From the NCBI RefSeq assembly GCF_025144465.1, contig NZ_CP083553.1, positions 454,501 through 518,500 on the forward strand: a stretch of 64,000 bases of DNA, given 5' to 3'. Below the pieces are notes generated by a model. The model had not been told where the DNA came from, made no database searches, and saw only the letters and a program-made list of their open reading frames with translations. The position numbers were made by a program, and so were the translations under genes. Positions 52,070 through 60,793 of this stretch are shown here, piece after piece (position 1 is the stretch's first letter; each line of letters opens with the position of its first letter). The stretch is from Leisingera sp. S132. GTDB taxonomy: Bacteria > Pseudomonadota > Alphaproteobacteria > Rhodobacterales > Rhodobacteraceae.

Positions 52070-53165
52070 GGGACAGCTGACACTGCGCACTCCGGACGGC
52101 GCGCGCTATGACTTCGGCGAAACCGGACCTGAGGCCGAAATGCAGATAAACGATTGGGCCGCAGTTTCCGCGATGGCGGCACACGGTCAGGTCGGTCTGG
52201 GCGAGGCCTATGTGCAAGGCTTGTGGGATACACCGAACATTGAGGGGCTGATGCAGCTGGCGATGCGCAACCGGGACCACCTGGGCAGCTACGATCAGGC
52301 AAGCACTGTGAACCGCGCCAAGTACCGTATCGTCGACACCCTCTTGCGGGCCAATTCCAAGCGCGGCGCCCGTAAGAACATCCGTGCGCACTATGACGTC
52401 GGAAATGAGTTTTACCAGTTATGGCTTGATGATGGGATGACGTATTCTTCCGGCATTTTCGGTGCAGAGGGCGACGATCTGGCCCAGGCGCAGACGCGCA
52501 AAAATGCCCGCATCCTGTCGCGGCTGGGGGATGGCGAACGGGTGCTGGAAATAGGCTGCGGCTGGGGCGGTTTTGCCGAGCAGGCCAGTACTGAGGGCCG
52601 CGATGTCACTGGCGTCACCATTTCGCGCAACCAGCACAGCTATGCCGAAAGCCGCCTGGACGGACGCGCTGATATTCAGCTGTGCGATTACCGTGACATT
52701 GATGGCAAGTTCGAAAACATCGTCTCCATCGAAATGATCGAAGCGGTTGGAGAGCGTTATTGGCCGGACTATTTTGCCAAGCTCAAACAAAGTTTGGCCG
52801 AAGGCGGCCGGGTGCTGCTGCAGGCGATCACAGTGCGCGACGATTACTTCTCAACCTACCGCACGTCCTCCGACTATATCCGCCAGTATGTCTTTCCCGG
52901 CGGCATGCTGCTGTCCGGCGAAGTGATTGCTCAGCAGGCAAAGTCGGCTGGGTTGCAGGTCACGGACAAATTCGCTTTTGGCCAGGATTATGCCAAAACC
53001 TGCCGGATATGGGCGCAGCGCCTGGCAGCTCAAAAGCGCCGGGTTGCAGAGCTGGGTTATGGAGAGTCGTTCTTCCGCAACTGGCAGTACTACCTGGAAA
53101 TTTGCGCTGCCTCCTTTGCAATTGGTCACACCGATGTTGTGCAGGTGGAGCTGGCTCATGCGTAA
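52008..53165 (+). CDS. SAM-dependent fatty acyl methyltransferase (cyclopropane-fatty-acyl-phospholipid synthase family)
   Basis: 385 residues, preceded by AAAGGAAC. The family start region includes GEAYVQGLWDTPNIEGLMQLA, and the SAM motif is VLEIGCGWGGFAEQAS near 183, with HYDVGNEFYQLWLDDGMTYSSGIF ahead of it. VSIEMIEAVGERYWPDYF and the C-terminal FRNWQYYLEICAASF are typical. It adds a carbon from S-adenosylmethionine to unsaturated acyl chains, giving cyclopropane or methyl-branched products. In an RpoE-controlled operon this fits membrane defence against singlet oxygen. Confidence 0.92.
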   Translation: MALTDKALQSEFLKTCAQLREGQLTLRTPDGARYDFGETGPEAEMQINDWAAVSAMAAHGQVGLGEAYVQGLWDTPNIEGLMQLAMRNRDHLGSYDQASTVNRAKYRIVDTLLRANSKRGARKNIRAHYDVGNEFYQLWLDDGMTYSSGIFGAEGDDLAQAQTRKNARILSRLGDGERVLEIGCGWGGFAEQASTEGRDVTGVTISRNQHSYAESRLDGRADIQLCDYRDIDGKFENIVSIEMIEAVGERYWPDYFAKLKQSLAEGGRVLLQAITVRDDYFSTYRTSSDYIRQYVFPGGMLLSGEVIAQQAKSAGLQVTDKFAFGQDYAKTCRIWAQRLAAQKRRVAELGYGESFFRNWQYYLEICAASFAIGHTDVVQVELAHA

Positions 53166-53649
53166 GATGCTCCTGACCCTGTGGCTGCTGACTGTGCCCG
53201 CTGCAGGTCTTAGCTCTCCGGTGCAGTCACTGCTGCCAGGGGCGGAACAGCGCGGTTCGGCCACTTTCCGGTTATTCGGCTTGCCGGTTTACCAGGCCCG
53301 GCTGTTCACACAGGATGCGGGGCCACTGGACTGGGCGCAGGACTTCGGGATCGAACTCACCTATCAGCGGCGTCTGAGCCAGGACGATCTGGTCGAAGCC
53401 ACTCTGGCGGAGATGCAGCGTCTTGGGCACAGTGCTCCGAGCCGTGGCCGGTTTGAGACCTGCTTCCAGGACGTTGCCCCCGGCGACCGCTATTTGGCCG
53501 TCAGCCATGGTCCGGACAGGGTCCGGTTCCTGCGCAATGGCCGCACTGCTTGCACCCTTATTCAGCCGGGTATCAAGCGCGGCTTCATGTCGATCTTTGT
53601 CGGCGAAAACACCCGGTCAGCCCGGTTTACCCGTGCGCTTTTGGGCTGA
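53158..53649 (+). CDS. Secreted chalcone isomerase-like protein
   Basis: 163 residues from ATG 53158, overlapping the methyltransferase end. A signal peptide (LLTLWLLTVPAAGLSSP) indicates periplasmic location. The body matches the chalcone-isomerase-like fold proteins: GSATFRLFGLPVYQARLFT, then GIELTYQRRLSQDDLVEATLAEMQRLG, and a final IKRGFMSIFVGENTRSARFTRALLG. Bacterial members are not flavonoid enzymes; the fold binds fatty acids in other proteins, which would fit the lipid-modifying operon (inference). Confidence 0.8.
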   Translation: MRKMLLTLWLLTVPAAGLSSPVQSLLPGAEQRGSATFRLFGLPVYQARLFTQDAGPLDWAQDFGIELTYQRRLSQDDLVEATLAEMQRLGHSAPSRGRFETCFQDVAPGDRYLAVSHGPDRVRFLRNGRTACTLIQPGIKRGFMSIFVGENTRSARFTRALLG

Positions 53650-54878
53650 TGATGCTTTACCCGCGCGTCAGCCTTTATGCGATGATGCTCGCCTCTGCGG
53701 GAATCCCGCTCTATATCCATTTGCCGCAGTTTGCGTCAGTAAATCTGGGTATCGGATTGGCTGCGCTAGGCGGCATCCTGCTGGCGATCCGCCTGTTTGA
53801 CCTGGTTCAGGATCCGCTGATCGGCTGGGCCATCGACCGCTGGCCGCAGGCACAGCCGATTTTTGCGCTGGCAGCTGCGGGCGGGCTGGCGGTCGGGTTT
53901 CCGCTGCTGTTCAACTTGTCCGCAGGCCCTCTTGCAGCGCCCAAGCTGGTTCTGGTCCTGCTTCTGCTGTTTTCGGCCTACAGCTTGGGTATGATCCTGC
54001 TCTATGGCCGCAGCGCCACTCTGGCAGACCGGCCCGTCCCGGGCGCGCTGCTGAGACTGGCCGCCGTTCGCGAGGCGGGCATGCTTGGCGGCGTGATCCT
54101 GGCCGCCATTGGTCCGGCCCTTCTGGTTGCGCTTGGCGCTGCAGGCCAGGGCTATGGCGCCTTTGGGTTTCTCCTCGGCGGCCTCGCACTGTTCACTGCA
54201 GCAGCCACCTTGCGCCTGTGGCAACGTCCGGCGCTCACCGGCCAGCCGCTGTCGCTGACTGCACTGGCACAGGCGGGCGCGCTTCGGCTGCTGGCGCTGG
54301 CGGTCCTCAACAGCTTGCCGGTTGCGCTCACCTCCACCCTATTTTTGTTTTTTGTCGAGGACCGGCTGCAGCTTCCTGGCCGTGCCGGTCCGTTGCTTGT
54401 GCTGTTCTTTGTCAGCGCCGGCCTCAGCGTGCCGGTTTGGGCGCGGCTCAGTCAGCGCATCGGTCCAAAACAGACCCTGCTGCTGGCGATGCCCCTGGCC
54501 ATAGCCGGCTTTGCCGGAGCGGCGGTCCTCAGCCCGGGCAGCCTCACCGGTTTTGCGGTGATCTGTGCGGCTTCGGGTGCCGCTCTTGGCGCCGATATGG
54601 TGCTGCTGCCCGCTATGTTCAGCATTGCGCTGACCCGTGCGGGTCTCAATGCCTCGGCTGCTTTCGGGATCTGGTCTTTTGCCGGCAAACTGGCTTTGGC
54701 ACTGGCCGCCGCGCTGGCGTTGCCGTTGCTTGAGCAGCAAGGGTATCAGCCAGGCAGGGAAAACAGCCAGCAAGCACTCTACGCTCTCAGCCTCTCCTAC
54801 GCGGTGCTGCCCTGCGTCCTGAAAGCCACAGCCTTCGCCTTTGCCCTTACCCTGCCATCAGAAAGAGCAACGCCATGA
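53649..54878 (+). CDS. MFS/GPH-type transporter
   Basis: 409 residues, about 12 membrane helices, starting at ATG 53649, which overlaps the previous stop (TGATG). AIRLFDLVQDPLIGWAIDRWP near 40-60 matches the glycoside-pentoside-hexuronide/cation symporter loop DxxxDPLxGxxxDR, as does LFSAYSLGMILLYG. Substrate unknown. In this operon it could act as a lipid or lysolipid flippase rather than a sugar carrier. The ATG of the next gene overlaps its end by 4 bp. Confidence 0.85.
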   Translation: MMLYPRVSLYAMMLASAGIPLYIHLPQFASVNLGIGLAALGGILLAIRLFDLVQDPLIGWAIDRWPQAQPIFALAAAGGLAVGFPLLFNLSAGPLAAPKLVLVLLLLFSAYSLGMILLYGRSATLADRPVPGALLRLAAVREAGMLGGVILAAIGPALLVALGAAGQGYGAFGFLLGGLALFTAAATLRLWQRPALTGQPLSLTALAQAGALRLLALAVLNSLPVALTSTLFLFFVEDRLQLPGRAGPLLVLFFVSAGLSVPVWARLSQRIGPKQTLLLAMPLAIAGFAGAAVLSPGSLTGFAVICAASGAALGADMVLLPAMFSIALTRAGLNASAAFGIWSFAGKLALALAAALALPLLEQQGYQPGRENSQQALYALSLSYAVLPCVLKATAFAFALTLPSERATP

Positions 54879-55423
54879 AACTCCTCACCATCTGCCTCGT
54901 GATCGTTCTTCTTGCGATGATCGCCAAGACCTATTTCTTCAGCTTTCGCTTTCAGTCGCCGCAGGACTATGCGGATACAGGCCCGCAATTCGTTCTGACT
55001 GAACACTTGTCTGGTGAGATTCTGTCGGAGGGCGTGATATTTGGCCCGGCAGGCAAGATGACCAGCAGCTTTACCGCCCGGATGGTTGGAAAGTGGGAGG
55101 GTGATACGGGCACGCTCACTGAAGAATTCACCTTTTCGAATGGTGCCACCCAAAGCCGCAAATGGCACCTCAAACTGGGCGCCGGGAATACCTTCACAGC
55201 GACTGCGGATGACCTGGACGGTGTTGCACAGGGGGTTGTGTCCGGTTCAACTGTGCAACTGACCTACAACATCATACTGCCCGAAAACTCTGGCGGACAC
55301 ACGCTGCAGGCGACCGATTGGCTTTATCTCACCGCCAATGGGGTGATCATCAACAAGTCGGAAATGCGCAAGTTTGGCCTCAAGGCGGCGGAGCTGGTCG
55401 CGACCATGCGGCCTGCGGACTGA
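54875..55423 (+). CDS. DUF3833 family protein
   Basis: 182 residues with one N-terminal hydrophobic segment (LLTICLVIVLLAMIAKTYFF), so anchored or exported. The body matches DUF3833: FVLTEHLSGEILSEGVIFGPAGKMTSSF, KWEGDTGTLTEEFTFSNGATQSRKWHL, and a predicted beta-barrel-like pattern ending GVIINKSEMRKFGL. Function unknown. It is regularly found with DUF1365, methylase and flavin oxidase genes, as here. Confidence 0.85.
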   Translation: MKLLTICLVIVLLAMIAKTYFFSFRFQSPQDYADTGPQFVLTEHLSGEILSEGVIFGPAGKMTSSFTARMVGKWEGDTGTLTEEFTFSNGATQSRKWHLKLGAGNTFTATADDLDGVAQGVVSGSTVQLTYNIILPENSGGHTLQATDWLYLTANGVIINKSEMRKFGLKAAELVATMRPAD

Positions 55424-55437
55424 ACTGCCTGGCTGTG

Positions 55438-56988
55438 ATGTCTTCCCGAGAAACACCGGCAGAGGTATGCAACCTGATCCTCATTTTGGGTGATCAGCTC
55501 TGCAAGAATATCGCATCGCTTCAAGGGGCCGACCGTGACCATGATGTTATCCTGATGGCCGAAGTGCCGGAAGAGGCTGGCTATGTCAGGCATCACAAGA
55601 AGAAGATAGCGTTTCTGTTTTCAGCGATGCGCCATTTCGCGCGAGAGCTTGAGGAGGACGGCTGGAAAGTCCGCTACATTAAACTGGATGACCCCGAAAA
55701 CGCCGGCAAATTAACCGGGGAGATTGATCGGTCACGTGCCGTTTTCAAATTTGCTGGTGTGGTTGTCACCGAACCTGGAGAATACAGGCTGAAGTCTGCG
55801 CTTTCTGAATGGGGTGAAGCAACCGGTACTGTCCTGGATATGCGGCAGGACAGCCGGTTTCTGTGCTCCCATGAACGGTTCCAAAGTTGGGCGGAAGGGC
55901 GCAAGCAATTGCGCATGGAGTACTTCTACAGGGAAATGCGCCGCGAAACCGGGCTGCTTATGAATGGGGATCAGCCGGAAGGCGGCAAGTGGAACTTCGA
56001 CCAGGACAACCGTAAGCCCGCCAAGGGAGGCGTGTCCCTGCCGCACCCGCTGGAAACCCGCCCTGATGCCATTACCGAGGAAGTCCTGGACTTGGTGGAA
56101 GCAAGATTCAGCGGCCATTTCGGCACTTTGCGGCCGTTCTGGTTTGCGGTCACGCGGGAGGGCGCGTTGCAGGCCTTGGAAGATTTTGCGGAAAAGGCTC
56201 TTCCCGGTTTTGGCGATTACCAGGACGCGATGCTGCACGGGGAGCGGTTCCTCTACCATTCCGTTCTGTCGCATTACATCAATGCGGGCCTGCTGGACGC
56301 GATGGAGGTCTGCCGCCGGGTGGAGCGGGCGTACTACGAAGGTGAGGCCCCGCTGAATGCGGCCGAGGGTTTCATCCGCCAGATCATTGGCTGGCGCGAA
56401 TACGTGCGCGGGATCTACTGGCTCAATATGCCTGGATACACCGAAAAGAATTTCTTTGGAGCCACCCGCCCGCTGCCAGAGTTTTACTGGACTGGCGAGA
56501 CGGGAATGGCCTGCCTTTCGGCTGCCATTACTCAGACCCGGGAAGAGGCTTATGCGCATCACATCCAGCGCCTGATGGTGACGGGAAACTTTGCCATGCT
56601 AGCGGGTGTAGACCCTCGCGCAGTGCATGAATGGTACCTCGCAGTCTACGCTGACGCTTATGAGTGGGTCGAGGCGCCGAACGTGATCGGCATGAGCCAG
56701 TTTGCCGATGGCGGTCTACTGGGGTCGAAACCCTATGCCGCCAGCGGTAACTACATAAACAAGATGTCGGATCATTGCGCAGGCTGCAGCTATGATGTGA
56801 AACGCAAGACTGGCAAAGGCGCTTGCCCCTTCAATTCGTTGTACTGGGATTTCCTGGTGCGTAACGCTTATAAGTTGCGCGAGAATCCCCGCCTGCGCCA
56901 GGCTTACCGGACTTGGGGCAGGATGAGCACCGAACGGCAAAACGCCTATTTGGAAACGGCCCGGCAGGTGCTGGAACGGTGTTTCTAA
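55438..56988 (+). CDS. Fe-S cluster photolyase/cryptochrome (FeS-BCP, CryB/PhrB class)
   Basis: 516 residues from ATG 55438, 14 bp after the DUF3833 gene. It belongs to the 'deoxyribodipyrimidine photolyase-related' class: LILGDQL at the start, FAD-domain motifs (GFIRQIIGWREYVRGIYW) and four cluster cysteines, C359, C447, C450 and C463 (HCAGC and GACPFN). All four are exactly nine residues beyond the C350, C438, C441 and C454 I recall for Agrobacterium PhrB. This class repairs (6-4) photoproducts or acts as a photoreceptor. Its place at the end of an RpoE operon links DNA repair to light-generated singlet oxygen. Confidence 0.92.
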   Translation: MSSRETPAEVCNLILILGDQLCKNIASLQGADRDHDVILMAEVPEEAGYVRHHKKKIAFLFSAMRHFARELEEDGWKVRYIKLDDPENAGKLTGEIDRSRAVFKFAGVVVTEPGEYRLKSALSEWGEATGTVLDMRQDSRFLCSHERFQSWAEGRKQLRMEYFYREMRRETGLLMNGDQPEGGKWNFDQDNRKPAKGGVSLPHPLETRPDAITEEVLDLVEARFSGHFGTLRPFWFAVTREGALQALEDFAEKALPGFGDYQDAMLHGERFLYHSVLSHYINAGLLDAMEVCRRVERAYYEGEAPLNAAEGFIRQIIGWREYVRGIYWLNMPGYTEKNFFGATRPLPEFYWTGETGMACLSAAITQTREEAYAHHIQRLMVTGNFAMLAGVDPRAVHEWYLAVYADAYEWVEAPNVIGMSQFADGGLLGSKPYAASGNYINKMSDHCAGCSYDVKRKTGKGACPFNSLYWDFLVRNAYKLRENPRLRQAYRTWGRMSTERQNAYLETARQVLERCF

Positions 56989-57220
56989 GCCTGGTTCTTC
57001 TTGACAGTTTTTTGTTCAGGCGGCGTTAAAGCAACCGCGCGGCAATTGCCAGACCTGCGCTTAAGAGCAGTGCCGCTCCCAAGTCTTTATCACAAGGCTA
57101 CCGGCCTATGGCAATTGCGAGTGCTTTCAGCTGAATAGAGCAGCTTGCCGAATGGCACAGGGGCCCTTGCCATCAGTAATCGAGATCGTCAGGCAAGGGC
57201 CGCGGCCGAAAGGTCTGCGA
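56989..57220. other. 232-bp convergent intergenic region, no gene seen
   Basis: No ORF with protein character. GGCAATTGC is repeated near 57052 and 57109. A 10-bp inverted repeat close to the DDAH gene is listed separately. Otherwise I see nothing in it. Confidence 0.5.
57162..57201 (-). terminator. Inverted repeat after the DDAH-like gene
   Basis: GGCCCTTGCC (57162-57171) and GGCAAGGGCC (57192-57201) are a perfect 10-bp inverted repeat with a 20-base loop, 20 bp after the minus-strand stop at 57221. Position suits transcript termination for the arginine operon, but there is no T-tract and the loop is long. Confidence 0.4.
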
Positions 57221-58003
57221 TCAGAACCGCAGCGACAGGCAGGACATGCCACCGTCCAGTTTGGCGCAGTCTGTGTTGTCGATCTCCACGATCTCATAGC
57301 CGGCCTTGTCCAGCATCTCTGCCGTGCGCGGGAAGCCTGCGGCCATCAGCACCAGATTGTTGAAGCGGATGGCATTGGCAGCGGCTTCCTCGCCCTCCGC
57401 CACATGCAGCACGCGATAGCCTTCGAAACAGCCGGAGGCGTCGAGGCGTTCTGTTGAGAGGATCGTTTCGGCATCCATAAGTGAGCAGTCGGTTTTGAAG
57501 TGAAGGACGCCCTCGGGGGTGAAAACTTCGCGCAGCGAATGGCCCCATTCGGTGGCAATTTCTGCCAGTTCGGCCACGCCTTCGGCGTCCGTTCGGTCGG
57601 AGCGGCCGACCAGGATCTCTTTTCCCGTCACCAGAATGTCTCCGCCCTCGATATGGCCGGGGCCGGCGATTTCGCGGACGTTCTCGTAGCAGGCGCGCAG
57701 GGTGGGGGCCATTTCCGCAACTTCACCCAGCCGCGACGGCGCGCCAGGGCGCATCAGGATCGCCCCTTGCGGCAAGCAAAGGGCAGTGTCCTCGACGAAC
57801 TGGGCATCGGGGAAAGCCTCCAGCGGATCCAGTTCAATCACCTTGGCGCCGGTGCTGCGCAGAGCAGCGACATAGGCCGCGTGGGCAGCCAGCATGCTGC
57901 CGAGGCTGGGATTGCCGATATCCTCGGCGCGCAGGCCTTGAGCGATGGTGGAGGCGGGGCGGCGGGTGATGGCTCGGGTGAACTCGAAGGTTGGGTTTTG
58001 CAT
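57221..58003 (-). CDS. Dimethylarginine dimethylaminohydrolase-like (DDAH/amidinotransferase superfamily)
   Basis: 260 residues. The pentein-fold catalytic residues are visible: FVEDTALCL near 70 (Glu-Asp), GHIEGGDILV near 116, the histidine in LHFKTDCSLM near 168, and the nucleophilic cysteine C255 in LDGGMSCLSLRF at the C-terminus. This length and end fit DDAH, which hydrolyses methylated arginines to citrulline and methylamines; arginine deiminases are longer (about 400). It is last in the TetR-AruH-AruI operon, four bases after aruI. A guanidino-acid hydrolase activity on a pathway intermediate is an alternative. Confidence 0.85.
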   Translation of the reverse strand: MQNPTFEFTRAITRRPASTIAQGLRAEDIGNPSLGSMLAAHAAYVAALRSTGAKVIELDPLEAFPDAQFVEDTALCLPQGAILMRPGAPSRLGEVAEMAPTLRACYENVREIAGPGHIEGGDILVTGKEILVGRSDRTDAEGVAELAEIATEWGHSLREVFTPEGVLHFKTDCSLMDAETILSTERLDASGCFEGYRVLHVAEGEEAAANAIRFNNLVLMAAGFPRTAEMLDKAGYEIVEIDNTDCAKLDGGMSCLSLRF

Positions 58004-58007
58004 TGGA

Positions 58008-59612
58008 TTACTCCTGGCCCTGCGAGGGGCCGGTTACGTCAATTTCGAGGATGGATGGGGTGCCCCGTTTGCTGGTTTCCCGGAGCGCGGCAGCAATTAC
58101 CTGTGGTTCCATCGGCACGCGGGTGTAAGGGATGCCGAACGAGGCGGCGGCGGGGGCGAACTCCGGCGGTGTGGGGTCGCAGCCGACCACCGGGACGTCC
58201 GCGGCCTCCATCGAGGTTGCGATTTCACCGTAGCCGCGATTGTTCCAGAGCACGAAGGTGATGGGCAGGTTTTCGTCCACGGCGGCCATGATCTCCGGCA
58301 GCGAGAATTGGGCGCCGCCGTCGCCGGCAATGCAGATAACATGGGCCGAAGGATCGGCAGTCGCGGCGCCGATCGCAGCAGGGATGCCATAGCCGAGTGC
58401 GCCATAGCCGGTAGCGGCATTGAACCAGCCGCCGGCGCGGTCGTGGTCATAGTATAGATTGCCGGCATAGATTGGCTGGGTGGAATCGCCGATCATCAGG
58501 GCGTTCGGCACCGCGTCTCGTATGGCGTTCAGCACCTCGACCTGCTGGCGGTAGTCCGGGCCGATCTCCTCATACGCGGCGGCTCGGGTTTGGTTCGCGC
58601 GCTGGGCGCCCTGGCTTTGCTTGGGTGCCGCGGGCAGGGCTTCTAGCAGCGCAGCCGCAGCCTCACCGGCGCGGGCGTGGATGGCGAGGTCTGTCTCGTG
58701 CCGGGCCAGCTGTTCGGCGCAGATGTCGACCCGGATCAGTCCGGCCATGTCAGCCATGCTGCCGGTAGCATACATGTCGTAGTCGGTCGGCCCCAGTTCG
58801 GTTCCCAGCGCCAGCACGCAATCGGCGTCTTGGATCAGCTCCCGGACCGCTTGCAGGCTGGGGCTTGCGGGAACGGTCAGCGGATGGCTGTGCATCAGCC
58901 CGCGGGCGTTGACGGTTTGCACCACAGGCGCATCGAGGCGTTCGGCCAAAGCCTGCAAGCCTGCGCCTGCGCACTTGGCCCCCCCGCCAGCGAGAATGAC
59001 AACTTTGGTAGCCCGTGACAGGCAGGCCGCTGCCTTTGCAACTTGGCCGCTGTCGAGCGGCGGCTGAGTGGAAGCCGGGGCAGGGAGGCCTTCCTGCGAT
59101 GCCGTGCCTGCCACGTTCAGCGGAATCTGGATGTGGGTGGGGCCAGAGCGGCCAGCAGCAAAGGGGGCAAAGGCGCGGTCCAGCGAGGCCTCCAACTCAT
59201 CGGGCCGGGCAACGTGTTCAGAGGCCAGCGCCACGGTCTTGGCCAGCGCGTGCTGGTCGGGCAATTCGTGCAGGTGGCCGAGTCCCTTGCCCAGGGTTGC
59301 ACTGGCATTAACGCCGGACACGACCAGCATTGGCACCGAATCCGCGCGGGCCTGGGCCATCGGAGTAAGCGTGTTCGTCAGGCCAGGGCCAGTGATGACA
59401 AAAGCCACGCCCGGCTGGCCGGAGACCCGTGCATAACCGTCGGCCATGAAGCCCGCGCCCTGTTCGTGGCGGGGAGTGACATGACGGATGCCAGAGGCGG
59501 CCAGGCCGCGATAGAGCTCCACGGTGTGCACGCCAGGGATGCCGAACACGCAGGTGACGCCGCGTGCCTTCAGCCCGGCAACCAGGGCTTCGCCAACGGT
59601 TTTCGTGGTCAT
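58008..59612 (-). CDS. aruI: ThDP-dependent decarboxylase, AruI-like (5-guanidino-2-oxopentanoate decarboxylase)
   Basis: 534 residues with the three-domain acetolactate-synthase/benzoylformate-decarboxylase layout: GIPGVHTVELYRGLAASGI and HEQGAGFMADGYARVSG (catalytic Glu) at the N-terminus, and the ThDP motif CIAGDGGAQFSLPEIMAAVDENLPITFVLWNN near 430-462. It is coupled by ATGA overlap to an arginine:pyruvate-transaminase-like gene. In Pseudomonas aeruginosa AruH and AruI together convert arginine through 2-ketoarginine to 4-guanidinobutanal. Assignment as AruI rather than acetolactate synthase rests on this pairing. Confidence 0.82.
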   Translation of the reverse strand: MTTKTVGEALVAGLKARGVTCVFGIPGVHTVELYRGLAASGIRHVTPRHEQGAGFMADGYARVSGQPGVAFVITGPGLTNTLTPMAQARADSVPMLVVSGVNASATLGKGLGHLHELPDQHALAKTVALASEHVARPDELEASLDRAFAPFAAGRSGPTHIQIPLNVAGTASQEGLPAPASTQPPLDSGQVAKAAACLSRATKVVILAGGGAKCAGAGLQALAERLDAPVVQTVNARGLMHSHPLTVPASPSLQAVRELIQDADCVLALGTELGPTDYDMYATGSMADMAGLIRVDICAEQLARHETDLAIHARAGEAAAALLEALPAAPKQSQGAQRANQTRAAAYEEIGPDYRQQVEVLNAIRDAVPNALMIGDSTQPIYAGNLYYDHDRAGGWFNAATGYGALGYGIPAAIGAATADPSAHVICIAGDGGAQFSLPEIMAAVDENLPITFVLWNNRGYGEIATSMEAADVPVVGCDPTPPEFAPAAASFGIPYTRVPMEPQVIAAALRETSKRGTPSILEIDVTGPSQGQE

Positions 59613-60793
59613 GCGGCGCCTCTTGCATTGCGGTTTGCGTGGGCGGCGATCCGGTCGAGCGCGGTGGCAAAACTGTTGTCATCAATGGTGAGGGCGACCC
59701 GCACCCAGTTGCGAAGGCCGTCGCCGAAGGCGGAACCTGGCATTACCGCCACGCCGCTGTCCAGCAGGTCCCAGGCATAGGCGTCGCCGTCCATCCCGGT
59801 GGCCGAGACGTTGATCAACGCAAACATTCCAGCTTCGGGCCGGTGGACGCGCAGCCGGGTCTCAGCCTGCAGGCGTTGTTCCAGCAGGGCGGCGCGGGCG
59901 GCAAAGCGGGCGGCCATCCCGGCGGCGACGGAAGATCCCTCGCGCACAGCCTTTTCGGTCATGTCGGCGATAAAGGGCTGGTTGCCGAAAAGCATGGTTT
60001 CCGAGACCGGCAGCAGGGCTGCACAGAACTTGGCAGGCCCGGTGCACCAGCCGCTGCGGAAGCCAGGCGCGGCGTGCGACTTGGAAATCGAGGAGACTGC
60101 GATCACCCGCTCCGCCAGTGCCGGGTCGGAGAGAGGCGAGACAAATTCCGCGCCCTCAAAGACCAGGTGCTCATAAACTTCGTCGGAGATGATCCAGAGA
60201 TCGTGTTTCACCGCCAGCTCGCCGATTTCCCGCAGGTCCTGCGGTGTCAGGATGGCGCCGGTCGGGTTGTGCGGGGTTGTCAGCAGGATGGCGCGGCTGC
60301 GCGGGGTGATGCGGGCGGCGATGTCGCTGGCCTGCATCCGGAAACCGGCCTCGGGCCGCAGCGGCACTGGTATCATGTCCGCGCCGGAGGCGCGGATCAC
60401 ACCCTCGTAGGTGGCATACATCGGGTCGCCGACCAGCACCTCGGTGCCGGGTTCGGCAACACCTAGAAGAACTGCATAAAGCGCGGTCTGGGTGCCGGGA
60501 AAGCAAAGGATGTTTTCCGGCCCGAACTCCCGCCCGCGGCTGGTGGTATAGGCCTCGGCCAGAGCAGCGCGCAGATGCGCCTCGCCGCGGCCGTCGGAAT
60601 ATCCGGTGCGGCCCGCATGCATGGATTGCGTGGCCGCTTCGACCAGTTCCGGCGGGGTTGGCACGTCTGGTTCGCCGATGGTCATCTCCACCAGGTCGGC
60701 GCCGGCTGCAGCCAGTTGCCGTGCCCTTGCGTGCACTTCCCATTTGCCGCCGCCAAGCCCGGCCAGCCGTTCGGTGATTGCTGTCAGCCTCAT
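59609..60793 (-). CDS. aruH: PLP-dependent aminotransferase, AruH-like (arginine:pyruvate transaminase)
   Basis: 394 residues, class I/II aminotransferase fold. GEPDVPTPPELVEAA near 40, GTQTALYAVLLGVAEPGTEVLVGDPMYATYEGV near 110-140, PHNPTGAIL, DEVYEHLVF, and the PLP lysine in SSISKSHAAPGFRSGW. The ALYAV...PMYxTYE...PVPxRxExGFRxQA region resembles Pseudomonas AruH. The ATG overlaps the tetR stop by one base. Without aruI beside it the safer call would be a general aspartate/aromatic aminotransferase. Confidence 0.82.
   Translation of the reverse strand: MRLTAITERLAGLGGGKWEVHARARQLAAAGADLVEMTIGEPDVPTPPELVEAATQSMHAGRTGYSDGRGEAHLRAALAEAYTTSRGREFGPENILCFPGTQTALYAVLLGVAEPGTEVLVGDPMYATYEGVIRASGADMIPVPLRPEAGFRMQASDIAARITPRSRAILLTTPHNPTGAILTPQDLREIGELAVKHDLWIISDEVYEHLVFEGAEFVSPLSDPALAERVIAVSSISKSHAAPGFRSGWCTGPAKFCAALLPVSETMLFGNQPFIADMTEKAVREGSSVAAGMAARFAARAALLEQRLQAETRLRVHRPEAGMFALINVSATGMDGDAYAWDLLDSGVAVMPGSAFGDGLRNWVRVALTIDDNSFATALDRIAAHANRNARGAA

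Noticed and set aside
57000-57220. Possible small RNA or tRNA in the gap after the photolyase gene
   Set aside because: No cloverleaf or conserved tRNA boxes; only repeats and one hairpin near the DDAH-like gene.
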